The notes beneath the pieces were generated by a model. That model made no database searches. It had not been told where the DNA came from and saw only the letters and a list, made by a program, of their open reading frames with translations. Made by a program: the position numbers and the translations under genes. Below are positions 16,273 to 24,688 of a stretch of 40,243 nt of DNA, one piece after another (within the stretch, counting starts at the first letter, position 1; each line of letters opens with the position of its first letter). Source of the DNA: Planctomycetota bacterium (GTDB taxonomy: Bacteria; Planctomycetota; Phycisphaerae; Phycisphaerales; SM1A02); contig QWPV01000021.1 of NCBI GenBank assembly GCA_003671055.1, positions 1-40,243 on the forward strand, read 5' to 3'.

Positions 16273-17451
16273 TCAGCGCGACGCGAGCGGCGTGTAGGTT
16301 GCCGCGTGCGGACCTGTGTAGCGCGCTTGTGGGCGGATGAGGCGATTGTCTTGGAGTTGCTCGATGCAGTGGCCGCACCAGCCGCTCATGCGGCTCATTG
16401 CGAACATGCAGGTGAACAAGTCGGTCTTGATGCCAAGGCAGTGGTAGGTCGTTGCGCTGTAGAAGTCCACATTGGGGAAGATCCCCTTCGCTGCCTTCTC
16501 TGCGAGAACGATGCTCTCGATGCGCTGGCTCATCTCGAACAAGCGAAGATTGCCTGTGTCTGTCGCGATCTGCTGCGCAAATGTCTTGAGATAAGTCGCG
16601 CGCGGATCGTAGGCCTTGTAGACACGGTGCCCGAAACCCATGATGAGTTCCTTGCGTTCCATCTTGCCGGTGATGTACGCGTCGACGCGCTCCATCGAGC
16701 CGATTTCGTCGAGCATCACCATGACTTCTTCGTTCGCGCCGCCGTGCAATGGTCCCTTGAGCGTGCCCACTGCTGTTGTCATCGCGCTGTAGAGATCGGA
16801 AAGTGTCGCGATCGTGACGCGTCCAGCAAAGGTCGATGCGTTGAGTCCGTGATCTGCGTGCAGAATCAAGCAGATGTCGAGGCCGCGTGCCATCGCATCG
16901 GTGGGCTTCTCGCCGTTGAGCATCCAAAGGAAGTTCGTTGCGATATCGAATGATGCGTTCGGACGCACGAACTCTTTGCCCGATCGATAACGATCGAAGT
17001 TTGCGATAAGCGTTGGCGTCTTCGCCACGAGTCGGAGCGCTTTTCGCTTGATCGCATCAATGCCATCGAGATCCGCTTCAGGATCATGCAGCGCGAGCGC
17101 GGAGACAAGCGTTCGCAGCGCGTGCATTGGCACTGCGTCCTTTGGCATTCCGCGAATCATCTCATAGAGGCCTTGAGGAATCTCGTACTCGGCTTGCAGC
17201 GCGGACTTCAATGCTTGGAGTTCGGCATTGTTCGGAAGCTTCGTGTTCCACAACAGATAGACGGTCTCTTCATACGTCGAGTTGCGCGCGAGTGTGTCGA
17301 TGTCGATGCCGACATATTCGAGCACGCCTTTCGCGCCATCAATGAACGACATCTGTGTGTCCGCAACGATCGTGTTCGCGAGACCCTTGTCGTACACCGC
17401 AACTGGAGCGGATGGTGCGGAGGCTGGTGCTGAAGGTGTAGCGGTCGACAT
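16273..17451 (-). CDS. gltA: Citrate synthase
   Basis: 392 residues from the ATG at 17451, which follows an ORF extension that reads like non-coding sequence. Recognised motifs in order are NHASTF-like ADHGLNASTFAGRV, LKGPLHGGANEEVMVML (first catalytic His), MGFGHRVYKAYDPRA (second catalytic His) and NVDFYSATTYHCLGI (catalytic Asp). It condenses oxaloacetate and acetyl-CoA in the tricarboxylic acid cycle. A Pro/Ala/Ser-rich head of about 15 residues precedes the fold. Methylcitrate synthase is the main alternative; nothing in the context suggests propionate metabolism. Confidence 0.95.
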   Translation of the reverse strand: MSTATPSAPASAPSAPVAVYDKGLANTIVADTQMSFIDGAKGVLEYVGIDIDTLARNSTYEETVYLLWNTKLPNNAELQALKSALQAEYEIPQGLYEMIRGMPKDAVPMHALRTLVSALALHDPEADLDGIDAIKRKALRLVAKTPTLIANFDRYRSGKEFVRPNASFDIATNFLWMLNGEKPTDAMARGLDICLILHADHGLNASTFAGRVTIATLSDLYSAMTTAVGTLKGPLHGGANEEVMVMLDEIGSMERVDAYITGKMERKELIMGFGHRVYKAYDPRATYLKTFAQQIATDTGNLRLFEMSQRIESIVLAEKAAKGIFPNVDFYSATTYHCLGIKTDLFTCMFAMSRMSGWCGHCIEQLQDNRLIRPQARYTGPHAATYTPLASR

Positions 17452-17644
17452 GGAATCAATCTCGAAACAGTGTGCGGGAACGAACACGCTTGAACAGCAA
17501 GTCACACGCCGCATAGGCAGTCTTGAACGCTGTTCTGAAGAGTGACGATCCTAGCAAACGCGCGTGCGCGGCGCATGTACTTTTCCACGAAACATCCTTG
17601 GCACACCTTCACACTCAGCATCGCGATTGCGTACGCTTCATCTC

Positions 17645-18826
17645 GTGTTTCTCCCCCTCGGCACCGACCATCTTTCCTCCGCGCATCGCCGCCGAATCAT
17701 CGTCGTTCCGGTGCTCCTCGCACTCAATGTTCTCACCTACGCAACAGCGTTTTGGGGAGCAGGACGGGGATTCTGGAGCGTAGGAGGCTTCTATCAGAAG
17801 CTCGCGCTCGATTGGGATGGGTTCGTGTGGTGGAACATGTTCTCGTATCAGTTCCTCCACGACCCCAACGGGATTTGGCATCTCCTCGGAAACATGTTCT
17901 TTCTCTGGACCTTCGGACTCGCCGCCGAAGCTCGCGTTGGACGCGTGCGATTTCTTCTCGCGTATCTCTTGGGTGGTGCACTTGCAGGCGTTGCGCAGAT
18001 CGCCGTCTCGCAGGGTTCAGTCATCGGTGCATCCGGAAGTGTTTCGACTGTGGCAGGACTCTTCATCGCACTTTTTCCAGGCGCGCGAATCTATGGGTTG
18101 AGTTTGATCGGTCTCGGGATGGTTGCGATTCCTGCGTCGTTCTTCATCATCCTTTACGTTGCGATTGATCTCGTCGATGCGTTGCTTGATCTCACTGGCA
18201 TACGACGATCGTCGATTGGGAACTTCGCGCACCTCGCGGGCATGGCGTTTGGCATCGGCATCGGACTCACGCTGCTTTGGCTGAAGCAACTTCCGCGCAC
18301 TGAGACGGATCTCTTGCATGCAATCTCGCAGTGGCAACGGCGGCGTACCTTTCGCGCAGCGATGCGTGAAGGCAATGCGTGGAGCGCGTCGAGTGCGAGC
18401 AGTACCCCTCCGAGTCGTCTTGCTGCCAATGCTGCGGACACGCACAGCGAACTTGAACGCGCACTTCGCGCGGAAATCGCGACGTTTTACGCGCAGCGCG
18501 ATTTCCCGAAGGCTGCGGATCGATACCGACGATTGCTCGCGGATCGCAGCGATGCGGTGTTGAGTGCAGAACTACAAATTGATCTTGCGACGCAACTGAT
18601 TTCGGCAGGCGATCCGACAACGGGCGCACACGCGTTGAGCCTTTTCGTCGTGCGATTCCCCAACGATCACCGCAGTGAAGAAGTGAAACTGCTGCTTGCA
18701 ACCGTGCTCGCACGCACACTCGGCCAGAGCGATCGCGCGCGCGGCGTGCTTGCAGATATTCGCGAGGGAATGCTGCCTACCGACAAGCGCACGTACTACC
18801 ACGCACTCATGGATGAGGTTGGCTGA
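17645..18826 (+). CDS. Rhomboid family intramembrane serine protease with TPR-like tail
   Basis: I take the GTG at 17645, giving MFLPLGTD..., a start common in this family; 393 residues. Catalytic features: HLLGN (79-83), the Ser in GASGS (130) and the His in FAHLAGMAFG (196), spread over about six membrane helices. The cytoplasmic tail (about residues 220-393) has a pattern of paired helices (ATFYAQRDFPKAADRYRRLLADR, ELQIDLATQLISAGDPTTGAHAL) like tetratricopeptide repeats and may bind a partner. Rhomboids cut transmembrane segments of other proteins. It overlaps trpF by one base (TGATG). Confidence 0.9.
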   Translation: MFLPLGTDHLSSAHRRRIIVVPVLLALNVLTYATAFWGAGRGFWSVGGFYQKLALDWDGFVWWNMFSYQFLHDPNGIWHLLGNMFFLWTFGLAAEARVGRVRFLLAYLLGGALAGVAQIAVSQGSVIGASGSVSTVAGLFIALFPGARIYGLSLIGLGMVAIPASFFIILYVAIDLVDALLDLTGIRRSSIGNFAHLAGMAFGIGIGLTLLWLKQLPRTETDLLHAISQWQRRRTFRAAMREGNAWSASSASSTPPSRLAANAADTHSELERALRAEIATFYAQRDFPKAADRYRRLLADRSDAVLSAELQIDLATQLISAGDPTTGAHALSLFVVRFPNDHRSEEVKLLLATVLARTLGQSDRARGVLADIREGMLPTDKRTYYHALMDEVG

Positions 18827-19443
18827 TGCACCACGCGCTGCTTATCAAAGTCTGCGGCGTGACGACGGTTGCAATGGCGCTTGACGCAGTGGATGCGGGC
18901 GCGAATCTCGTGGGCGTTGTGCTTCTCCAATCGAGCCCGCGCTGCGTGAGTCTGTCGATGGCACAAGCGATTCGCGAGGCACTCGCTGGCAAGGCGGAGT
19001 CCGTCGCGCTTGTCGCGCGTGGCGTCGACGATGCATCTCTGTGCATCGCGAGCACATTCGATTGCGTGCAGTTTCACGGCGAAGAAACTCCTGAGGAGCT
19101 TCGCGAGATCTGCGCGACCTTTCACATCAAGCGCGCGATGAAGGGGTTCGCATGGAGTCCTGAGGCGGCGCACATGTGGGATCAATGCAATCTCGCACGG
19201 CTCGTTGTTGATAGTGCCACTGGCGGAAGCGGACAACGCTTTGATCACGCAGCCTTCGCAGAGTCGCGACGAAACTTGAAGACTCCGATCTTGCTCGCGG
19301 GCGGGCTCACGCCAATGAATGTCGCGGATGCGGTGCGCACACTCCGCCCAGAAGGCGTCGATGTGAGCAGCGGCGTCGAGTCGAGCAAAGGCGTGAAAGA
19401 CCCGCGCCTCGTTCGCGAATTCATCGCCATCGCGCGGCGTTGA
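18826..19443 (+). CDS. trpF: Phosphoribosylanthranilate isomerase
   Basis: 205 residues. Motifs in order: KVCGVTT (catalytic Cys), VGVVLLQSSPRCVS, FDCVQFHGEE, VVDSATGGSGQRFD (catalytic Asp and phosphate loop), ILLAGGLTPMNV and GVDVSSGVESSKGVKD. This is the TIM-barrel isomerase of tryptophan synthesis. No other trp gene is present; it is translationally coupled to the rhomboid gene, so it is an orphan from any trp operon. Start ATG shares a base with the preceding stop. Confidence 0.95.
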   Translation: MHHALLIKVCGVTTVAMALDAVDAGANLVGVVLLQSSPRCVSLSMAQAIREALAGKAESVALVARGVDDASLCIASTFDCVQFHGEETPEELREICATFHIKRAMKGFAWSPEAAHMWDQCNLARLVVDSATGGSGQRFDHAAFAESRRNLKTPILLAGGLTPMNVADAVRTLRPEGVDVSSGVESSKGVKDPRLVREFIAIARR

Positions 19444-19538
19444 GTCGGCTGCGCTCGACCGTCGCGACATATGAAGCAACTGTCATGGGCTTGCACTCCT
19501 CGCGCGCGCCGTCACCCCCACATCGCAGCGAGCGCGGC

Positions 19539-20813
19539 TCAAGGTTTCATGGCAACCGCAGCATTCAACGTCGCGCGCGCTCGTTCCATCGACGCTTCAA
19601 GGTCCACGTCCCCCGCGCGCACCCAGAGAAATCCGCTGCGCTCGGTTGTCAGATTGAGGTCGTCAATGACGCGATGGAGGGTTGCGTCGAGCGCATCGCT
19701 CCACTCTTGCGCAGCGCGCGCGCCCTCACCGCTGCCCGCGGTCTCCCGCGACGCCGTGAGGAGCATCGCGACCTCGCGCAGCGTGGGCGCAATCTCGGGA
19801 TACACCGCTCCCGTCGCGAGCAGAAAGAGTTCATCGGCTGCAGGCTGATTGAGCACACTCTGCAGCACGCTGATTGTCGCGCGAGTCTCGCGGCGAATGT
19901 GTCGCTCGAGCGATTCGACGCGATGCCACGCGGCACCTCGGTCAAGACTATCCCGGCCGAGAGCACTCCATTCGGCGCGAAATCTCGCGAGCGTGAGCGA
20001 GGATCGCGAAGCCTCGAACGCCGCGAGATCCTCGTCGACCTGCAGCCACTCGGTATCTGAGAGCGCACACCGCAGGAGTAGCGCGCGCGGATCGACGGAC
20101 ATCCAACGCGGGGATCTTCCAAGGATCGACGCTTGTGCACCGCGGGACTTTGCGCGCTGAATGAGCGGCGCGAGGACACGCATCGGACTGCACGACTCGC
20201 TCGTTGCTATCGACGGCCCGTCACCGCTAGGGGCTACCGCAATCGCGTCGCTCGCACAGTCCGCGAGTCCGAGGAGAAAACGCGCTTCGACGGTCGAGCG
20301 TTCAGATTGGATCCGCACAACCAGTGCCGAATGCCGCGATATGAGCCTCGCGTCGGGCACCTCGTCGCGGTCGAGTTGCTTGCCCCATTCATGTGATGAA
20401 CGGATCATCGCGTCCCGCATTGGGACGCGCCGACTCCCGAGCGAATCGACGAAGGTGGGCCATTCACGAATCGCGCACTCCCAAATCGCCCTCCGTAATG
20501 GCTGTGTTGCGCGGCTATTGTTGAGGAATTCAGCGAGTTCCGACCGGTGGAGGACATCCGCAAACTCCTCGAAGTTGACAAGTCCAACGCCCGCGCAGAG
20601 CGCGCAGTCTTCTTCAAGCGAGTAATCAACGACCGCGAGTGGGTCGGCTGGGCCGAGTTGATGCACGCTGAATGAACTTGGTTGAGTAGGCGGCTCGACT
20701 GCGCTCGCGCATAGAGAGACGAAAGAGAGCACGAGCGGGATGAGCACGCGTGGATATGCAGTTCGATGGAACGCGAACCAGTCGGATGGGCAAACCTTTG
20801 ATGCACATGCCAT
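19539..20813 (-). CDS. Secreted protein of unknown function
   Basis: I take the ATG at 20813, giving 424 residues and a signal peptide (RVLIPLVLSFVSLCASA). The mature protein is helical, with a CALCAG motif after the signal, long Arg/Glu/Ala stretches and ALDATLHRVIDDLNLTTERSGFLWVRAGDVD near the C-terminus. No family recognised. It lies downstream of the RdgC-like gene on the same strand but 326 bases away, and is convergent with trpF. Confidence 0.7.
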   Translation of the reverse strand: MACASKVCPSDWFAFHRTAYPRVLIPLVLSFVSLCASAVEPPTQPSSFSVHQLGPADPLAVVDYSLEEDCALCAGVGLVNFEEFADVLHRSELAEFLNNSRATQPLRRAIWECAIREWPTFVDSLGSRRVPMRDAMIRSSHEWGKQLDRDEVPDARLISRHSALVVRIQSERSTVEARFLLGLADCASDAIAVAPSGDGPSIATSESCSPMRVLAPLIQRAKSRGAQASILGRSPRWMSVDPRALLLRCALSDTEWLQVDEDLAAFEASRSSLTLARFRAEWSALGRDSLDRGAAWHRVESLERHIRRETRATISVLQSVLNQPAADELFLLATGAVYPEIAPTLREVAMLLTASRETAGSGEGARAAQEWSDALDATLHRVIDDLNLTTERSGFLWVRAGDVDLEASMERARATLNAAVAMKP

Positions 20814-21139
20814 TTTCGGATTCCTTCGACGATCATGCCTCCACGCCAAGCGTGGCAGCACCGCGACAGCATCACTCTCGAATTGAGGCGATGTCAAGGG
20901 CAGGTCGATCCATCTGGGATCGCCCTTTGGATGGAATAGTTGCGAAATCCCGTTACCGAAGTGAGTCTACCTCTCGTTGCGGTTGCATCAAAGGGTGCTT
21001 CAGAAAATCTTTGAAGATTGCCTCGGTCCGGCGATTCCGCCGCTATGACCTCGCACGCACCTCCCGTCCATCACCCTGGCAAGATTGCGTTGCATGCGGC
21101 GCAATTGATCGTGCATCGCAGCGCGAACTTGATCGTGCG
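20814..21139. other. Intergenic region, no convincing gene
   Basis: About 326 bases between two minus-strand genes. It holds a 6-base-pair AT-rich hairpin (21006-21011 with 21014-21019), which on the minus strand is followed by TTCTG and might be a weak terminator for the RdgC-like gene. A short 10-base direct repeat (TTGATCGTGC) occurs twice near 21105-21140. The plus-strand open frame beginning near 21045 is not convincing. Confidence 0.5.
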
Positions 21140-22384
21140 TTACGCCATCTCTGCGAGCGCGACGATCTTCCGCACGGATCCAAGTTCAGTCACCCACTGA
21201 TCAATCTGTCCGCGACGCGTTGGCCACGCGGGGCTGAATCGATCGCGCACGAACATTGCGAAGAGCGAACTGAACGCGCGATCGAAACTAGCGAACTGAT
21301 CGAGGCGCATCTCGATCGCTTGACGAAGGCTCTGCGGTTTCTCCTCTGGCTTCGGGAGTTTCAACGCGCTCACTTCCATGCGATCACCTTGCAGGACGAA
21401 CTCGAAGTTCTGCCCGAACGCGTGCAGCATGAGCCCGACTTTGCGCGGCCACTTGCCGCCCTTGAATGCTTGCACCGTCTCCATGCGTCGCAGTGGACCA
21501 CTGCCGCGCACGCTGGTTTTCCCGCTCAATCCCCACGCGCATTCGAGATCGATCATGCGATCCACGATGAGTGCGATCTCCCCTGCTTCGGTTTCGAAGA
21601 GCCCTTCGTTTGTTTCTGCCTGCCAACACAGCCAGAACAAAAACGTGTTGCCGAGGAAGTCTTTCGACTCGCCCGCGGTGTTTGCCCACGGCACTTCCGG
21701 TCGCGTGCGGCTCATCTTTTGTCCTTGATCTACCGCACCCTCGATGTCCGCGGGCGGCGCTGAGAATGCTTCCGCGTGCGCATCGTCAAACGCGCCACTG
21801 AGTCCGCGTTCGCCGAGAAGGTCATACGCGAGCGTTCCACTCGCGCGAGGCGCAATGCGCACACCGAATGTGTCATCGACGAGCGTCTTCAGCATCTCCA
21901 CATCCTTCTCGCTCGAGACGGGCGCGAGAATTGTGTTCGTCGCGAAGTCCCACCAGATCGCGGCGTGCTTTGGCGCGCGATAGCGACCGTTGGCAACTTC
22001 CTCATCAATGCGGCGGAGCGCTTCTTCGCGTGCGTCTTTGCGCGCGGCGCGCGGGAGATACGAACTTCCATCCTTTCCAACCACGAGGTGCGATTCCTCG
22101 GCCATCGCGATGTACGCCTTCTTGATTTCCGGCGGAACGCGCACGCTGTCGATTCTGAAACCGAGCAGCAGACCGCTGCCGAAGAGAATCGACTCGGGGG
22201 TAAAGGAGATGTCGAAGAGGTGACGACCTCCTGTCCAACCACACGCGGACTCGCCTGGCTTGATGCCATCGACATCGCTCAGGATGTGCTTGCGGATCTT
22301 CGCGAGCAACGCACTGTCAAGTGTCGGTGGATCGGAAAGGACCGAGAAACGGCTGTACGCGATAGAACCTGCTCGAAAACCCAT
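21140..22384 (-). CDS. RdgC-like recombination-associated protein
   Basis: 414 residues from the ATG at 22384 (MGFRAGSIAYSRFSVLSD). An upstream in-frame ATG adds a Cys-rich head that I think is spurious. The order of segments resembles RdgC: a GW/GF segment near the N-terminus (ACGWTGGRHLFDISF), a charged helix block (LPRAARKDAREEALRRID), an AAIWWDFATNTILAPVSSEKDVEMLKTLVDDTFG block comparable with the 'WID...[24 protein letters not shown]' block of RdgC, and a C-terminal domain. RdgC forms a DNA-encircling ring and modulates RecA. It is longer than E. coli RdgC (about 303), with an extra region (FSAPPADIEGAVDQGQKMSRTR...). Recognition is from memory and moderate. Confidence 0.5.
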   Translation of the reverse strand: MGFRAGSIAYSRFSVLSDPPTLDSALLAKIRKHILSDVDGIKPGESACGWTGGRHLFDISFTPESILFGSGLLLGFRIDSVRVPPEIKKAYIAMAEESHLVVGKDGSSYLPRAARKDAREEALRRIDEEVANGRYRAPKHAAIWWDFATNTILAPVSSEKDVEMLKTLVDDTFGVRIAPRASGTLAYDLLGERGLSGAFDDAHAEAFSAPPADIEGAVDQGQKMSRTRPEVPWANTAGESKDFLGNTFLFWLCWQAETNEGLFETEAGEIALIVDRMIDLECAWGLSGKTSVRGSGPLRRMETVQAFKGGKWPRKVGLMLHAFGQNFEFVLQGDRMEVSALKLPKPEEKPQSLRQAIEMRLDQFASFDRAFSSLFAMFVRDRFSPAWPTRRGQIDQWVTELGSVRKIVALAEMA

Positions 22385-22595
22385 TCGAGCACAATCGCCG
22401 CAATTGCACAGTTCCGCTTCGACGCGACAACTTGTACACATCGCGTCAAAGCCGACAGTTGCAGGGATTCATCGCGAACTTCGATGCCTATCGATGCGTA
22501 CCTCGAAGGTGACCGTCATTCCGATTCTGCAATATGTTCTGCACGAACGAGTGCATCGGTGGTGCTTCTGCCAAAGCGTTATTCTGCGCCTCTTC

Positions 22596-23213
22596 ATGCC
22601 GCCGCAGAACACCACGACTGAAAGCGACCGCAGCGACGAGGATCTCGTTGTTGCCTATCGCAATGGTGATGCGACCTGCTTCAAGACCCTGCTCGAGCGT
22701 TATCGAAATGATCTCTGGCATTTCCTCGCTCGACTGACTGGTTCGCGCGCGGCAGCCGACGATGTTTTCCAAGAGGCATTTCTTCAAGTGCATCTCTCCG
22801 CAGATAGTTTCGATGCGGAACGCCGATTCAAACCCTGGCTTTACACGATTGCTGCGAACAAGGGACGGGATTTTCTTCGCCGACAAAATCGCAGAGCCGC
22901 AACGAGCCTCTCGTCTCCGCTTTCGAAAGATGGCGACGGAACCTTCGGCGACCTCATCGCGGGTGACTCTCCAATGCCCTCCGCGCCGCTTGAAGGCCAG
23001 GATGAGCGCAACACCGTGTCGCGTGTGGTGGATTCACTCAGCGCGCACTACCGTGAGATTCTTGTCCTCGCATACTTTCAAAAAATGAGCTACGAGCAGA
23101 TCGCAAAAACGCTTGAAATCCCGCTCGGAACGGTGAAGAGTCGCTTGCATGCGGCAGTCGCGAGTTTCTCGGATGCCTACAAGCGCGCGGATACAAAGGC
23201 GGTGACGAAGTGA
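22596..23213 (+). CDS. ECF-type sigma factor (second)
   Basis: 205 residues from the ATG at 22596 (MPPQNTTTESDRSDED); the longer open frame upstream has no coding character. Region 2: CFKTLLERYRNDLWHFLARLTG...ADDVFQEAFLQVHLS. Region 4: AHYREILVLAYFQKMSYEQIAKTLEIPLGTVKSRLHAA, a typical SigE-like helix-turn-helix. Its stop overlaps the GTG of the next gene, which encodes a membrane protein likely to hold it inactive. Divergent from the RdgC-like gene across 211 bases. Confidence 0.92.
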   Translation: MPPQNTTTESDRSDEDLVVAYRNGDATCFKTLLERYRNDLWHFLARLTGSRAAADDVFQEAFLQVHLSADSFDAERRFKPWLYTIAANKGRDFLRRQNRRAATSLSSPLSKDGDGTFGDLIAGDSPMPSAPLEGQDERNTVSRVVDSLSAHYREILVLAYFQKMSYEQIAKTLEIPLGTVKSRLHAAVASFSDAYKRADTKAVTK

Positions 23214-24169
23214 GCGATTCTCTGCAACCACCGCATGCCCCCACGCCATTGACGGCGAATGAAATACTCGCGCTTGATGTGCTCGTCGAACACGGCTTTG
23301 ATCTCACGCGTGCACTGCATGCGCGTCCAGATCTCGCCTTTGAAATTCAATCGATGCACTCCACGATGAGCACGCTCGATGCGTATTCCGCGGAGGGCGC
23401 AACTGGAGACGCAGATCCCGACCTCGTGGCGCTCACGCTTGCACGCGTCGATCGGACTGCACGCGAAGAATCCGATCGTCTGCAGATCGGCGCTGCGCGT
23501 AACACCGCTGGAAGCGGCCAGTGGCGAGACATCGTTGCGATTGCTGCCGTTGCATTGCTCGTGGTGAGTGTTGCAGTGCCGGTGCTTTCGTATGTGAAAT
23601 CAAAGCAAGCGATTTCGGGTTGTGCTGCGAATCTCCATCAGATTGCGGGCGGCCTCGAGGGCTTCGTCAACGATCACGGATCGCTTCCGATGTCCGCAGG
23701 ATTCATGTTGCCAAGCGGTCAACTTCCGAACGGTCCAGCGCACGCGTTTTCTGCTGCCGACAGCCTCAACGCACTTGTGACCGAGGGCTATTGCAAGGCC
23801 GGCTGCCTCGCCTGCTCTTCGGATGTCGAGTCGAATCCTCGTTACGCCGTCCAAATGGCGAGCCCGAACCACCCAATGCAGTGGCGTAGTGGCGTTCGAC
23901 GACCACTCGTTGCTGACCGAAATCCGCTCATTGACGCCCTCCGCGCGGGTGGCTCGATCACGGTGCTTTCGATCAACAGCCCATGCCACGGTTTTAGCGG
24001 CCAGAATGTGCTTTTTACCGACGGCACCGTCGAGTTTCTCACGACGCCAAACTTCGTGATCGCTGGCGAGATTGACTATCTTTACGTTCCGCGCGACCTC
24101 GGTGGTCTCGAAGATGACCTCGGGTCCTTCGCGGAATGGTCGGGAACCGACAGTTTCCTGGCGCAATGA
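23210..24169 (+). CDS. Putative membrane anti-sigma protein with DUF1559-like outer domain
   Basis: 319 residues, starting at a GTG that overlaps the sigma-factor stop (GTGA). Residues 1-100 are a cytoplasmic helical region without the usual HxxxCxxC zinc motif. A transmembrane helix (about 108-130, IVAIAAVALLVVSVAVPVLSYV) is followed by CAANLHQIAGGLEGFVNDHGSLP and NVLFTDGTVEFLTTP. These resemble the 'C-x-N-N-L-K-Q-I ... HGSFP' and 'DGSV-F' motifs of the planctomycete DUF1559 / pseudopilin-like exported family. Its position next to the sigma gene points to a regulatory role. Anti-sigma function is inferred. Confidence 0.65.
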   Translation: MSDSLQPPHAPTPLTANEILALDVLVEHGFDLTRALHARPDLAFEIQSMHSTMSTLDAYSAEGATGDADPDLVALTLARVDRTAREESDRLQIGAARNTAGSGQWRDIVAIAAVALLVVSVAVPVLSYVKSKQAISGCAANLHQIAGGLEGFVNDHGSLPMSAGFMLPSGQLPNGPAHAFSAADSLNALVTEGYCKAGCLACSSDVESNPRYAVQMASPNHPMQWRSGVRRPLVADRNPLIDALRAGGSITVLSINSPCHGFSGQNVLFTDGTVEFLTTPNFVIAGEIDYLYVPRDLGGLEDDLGSFAEWSGTDSFLAQ

Positions 24170-24209
24170 TCGGTCCTCCGAACTCGTGCCGAGATTTCTT
24201 CAGAATGGG

Positions 24210-24238
24210 TTGCAGGAGATGGCAGAGCCTGCTAATCT
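24210..24238 (+). promoter_or_regulatory. Sigma-70 promoter for rpmI-rplT
   Basis: TTGCAG (24210-24215), a 17-base spacer and TAATCT (24233-24238). It lies about 85 bases upstream of the rpmI start, right after the end of the anti-sigma-like gene. It is the best-matched vegetative promoter I see in the window and gives the ribosomal protein pair its own transcript. Confidence 0.65.
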
Positions 24239-24301
24239 TCTCGATCCCCTTCAGTTCAGGAGAGGGTTGTCTGTGCCCCACTTTACGTCTGCTTTTCACT
24301 C

Positions 24302-24319
24302 ATTCCCCACTTTGGGAAT
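24302..24319 (+). promoter_or_regulatory. Leader hairpin sequestering the rpmI ribosome binding site
   Basis: ATTCCC (24302-24307) pairs with GGGAAT (24314-24319) around a six-base loop, ending six bases before the rpmI ATG. The GGGAA in the stem is the only candidate Shine-Dalgarno sequence, so the hairpin could shut translation. The 9-base sequence CCCCACTTT occurs here and again about 29 bases upstream, so an alternative pairing is possible. Control by L20 or another ligand is inference. Confidence 0.5.
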
Positions 24320-24325
24320 CTTCCA

Positions 24326-24586
24326 ATGCCAAAGAACAAATCCCACAAGGGTCTCGCCAAGAGAATCAAGCTCACAAAGACCGGCAAGGTGCGCGTGAAG
24401 CGTCCCAACGGTCGTCACTTGAAGAGCAATAAGACTGGCGCAGCGATCCAGTCGTTCCGCGGCAACAACTACGCCAGCTCGGGCAATCTCAAGGCTCTCG
24501 CCAAGATGCTCTTCCGCGGCCTTCGTTCGCAGGAGCAATCCAAGCTCGACAAGGCTGCAGCGCTTGTTGAAGTCGCAGCGGCGTAA
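24326..24586 (+). CDS. rpmI: 50S ribosomal protein L35
   Basis: 86 residues: MPKNKSHKGLAKRIKLTKTGKVRVKRP with the basic, Lys-rich character of L35, then KALAKMLFRGLRSQEQ. The family is usually about 65 residues; the extra part is an Ala/Glu-rich C-terminal tail (LDKAAALVEVAAA). It is a structural protein of the large ribosomal subunit. It precedes rplT, as in most bacteria, but infC, which usually comes before, is absent; a promoter and leader hairpin stand in its place. Confidence 0.95.
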   Translation: MPKNKSHKGLAKRIKLTKTGKVRVKRPNGRHLKSNKTGAAIQSFRGNNYASSGNLKALAKMLFRGLRSQEQSKLDKAAALVEVAAA

Positions 24587-24621
24587 GTTTTCCACTCACC
24601 ACACGATTCTGTTTTCACACT

Positions 24622-24670
24622 TGTCCGTCGGGACCGAAGTGCGCCGACCGTAACGCGCCTCCGCCGGACA
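24622..24670 (+). promoter_or_regulatory. Inverted repeat between rpmI and rplT, candidate L20 site
   Basis: TGTCCGTCGG (24622-24631) pairs with CCGCCGGACA (24661-24670) with one mismatch, closing a loop of about 29 bases. It ends eight bases before the rplT Shine-Dalgarno site (AGGAG at 24678-24682). In other bacteria L20 represses its own operon by binding a structured mRNA site; this is a plausible equivalent, but unproven. Confidence 0.45.
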
Positions 24671-24688
24671 CATGCCTAGGAGTTCACT

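Noticed and set aside
20750-21763. Plus-strand frame of about 340 codons across the RdgC-like gene
   Set aside because: Mostly antisense to the RdgC-like gene; His/Arg/Cys-rich without recognisable domains.
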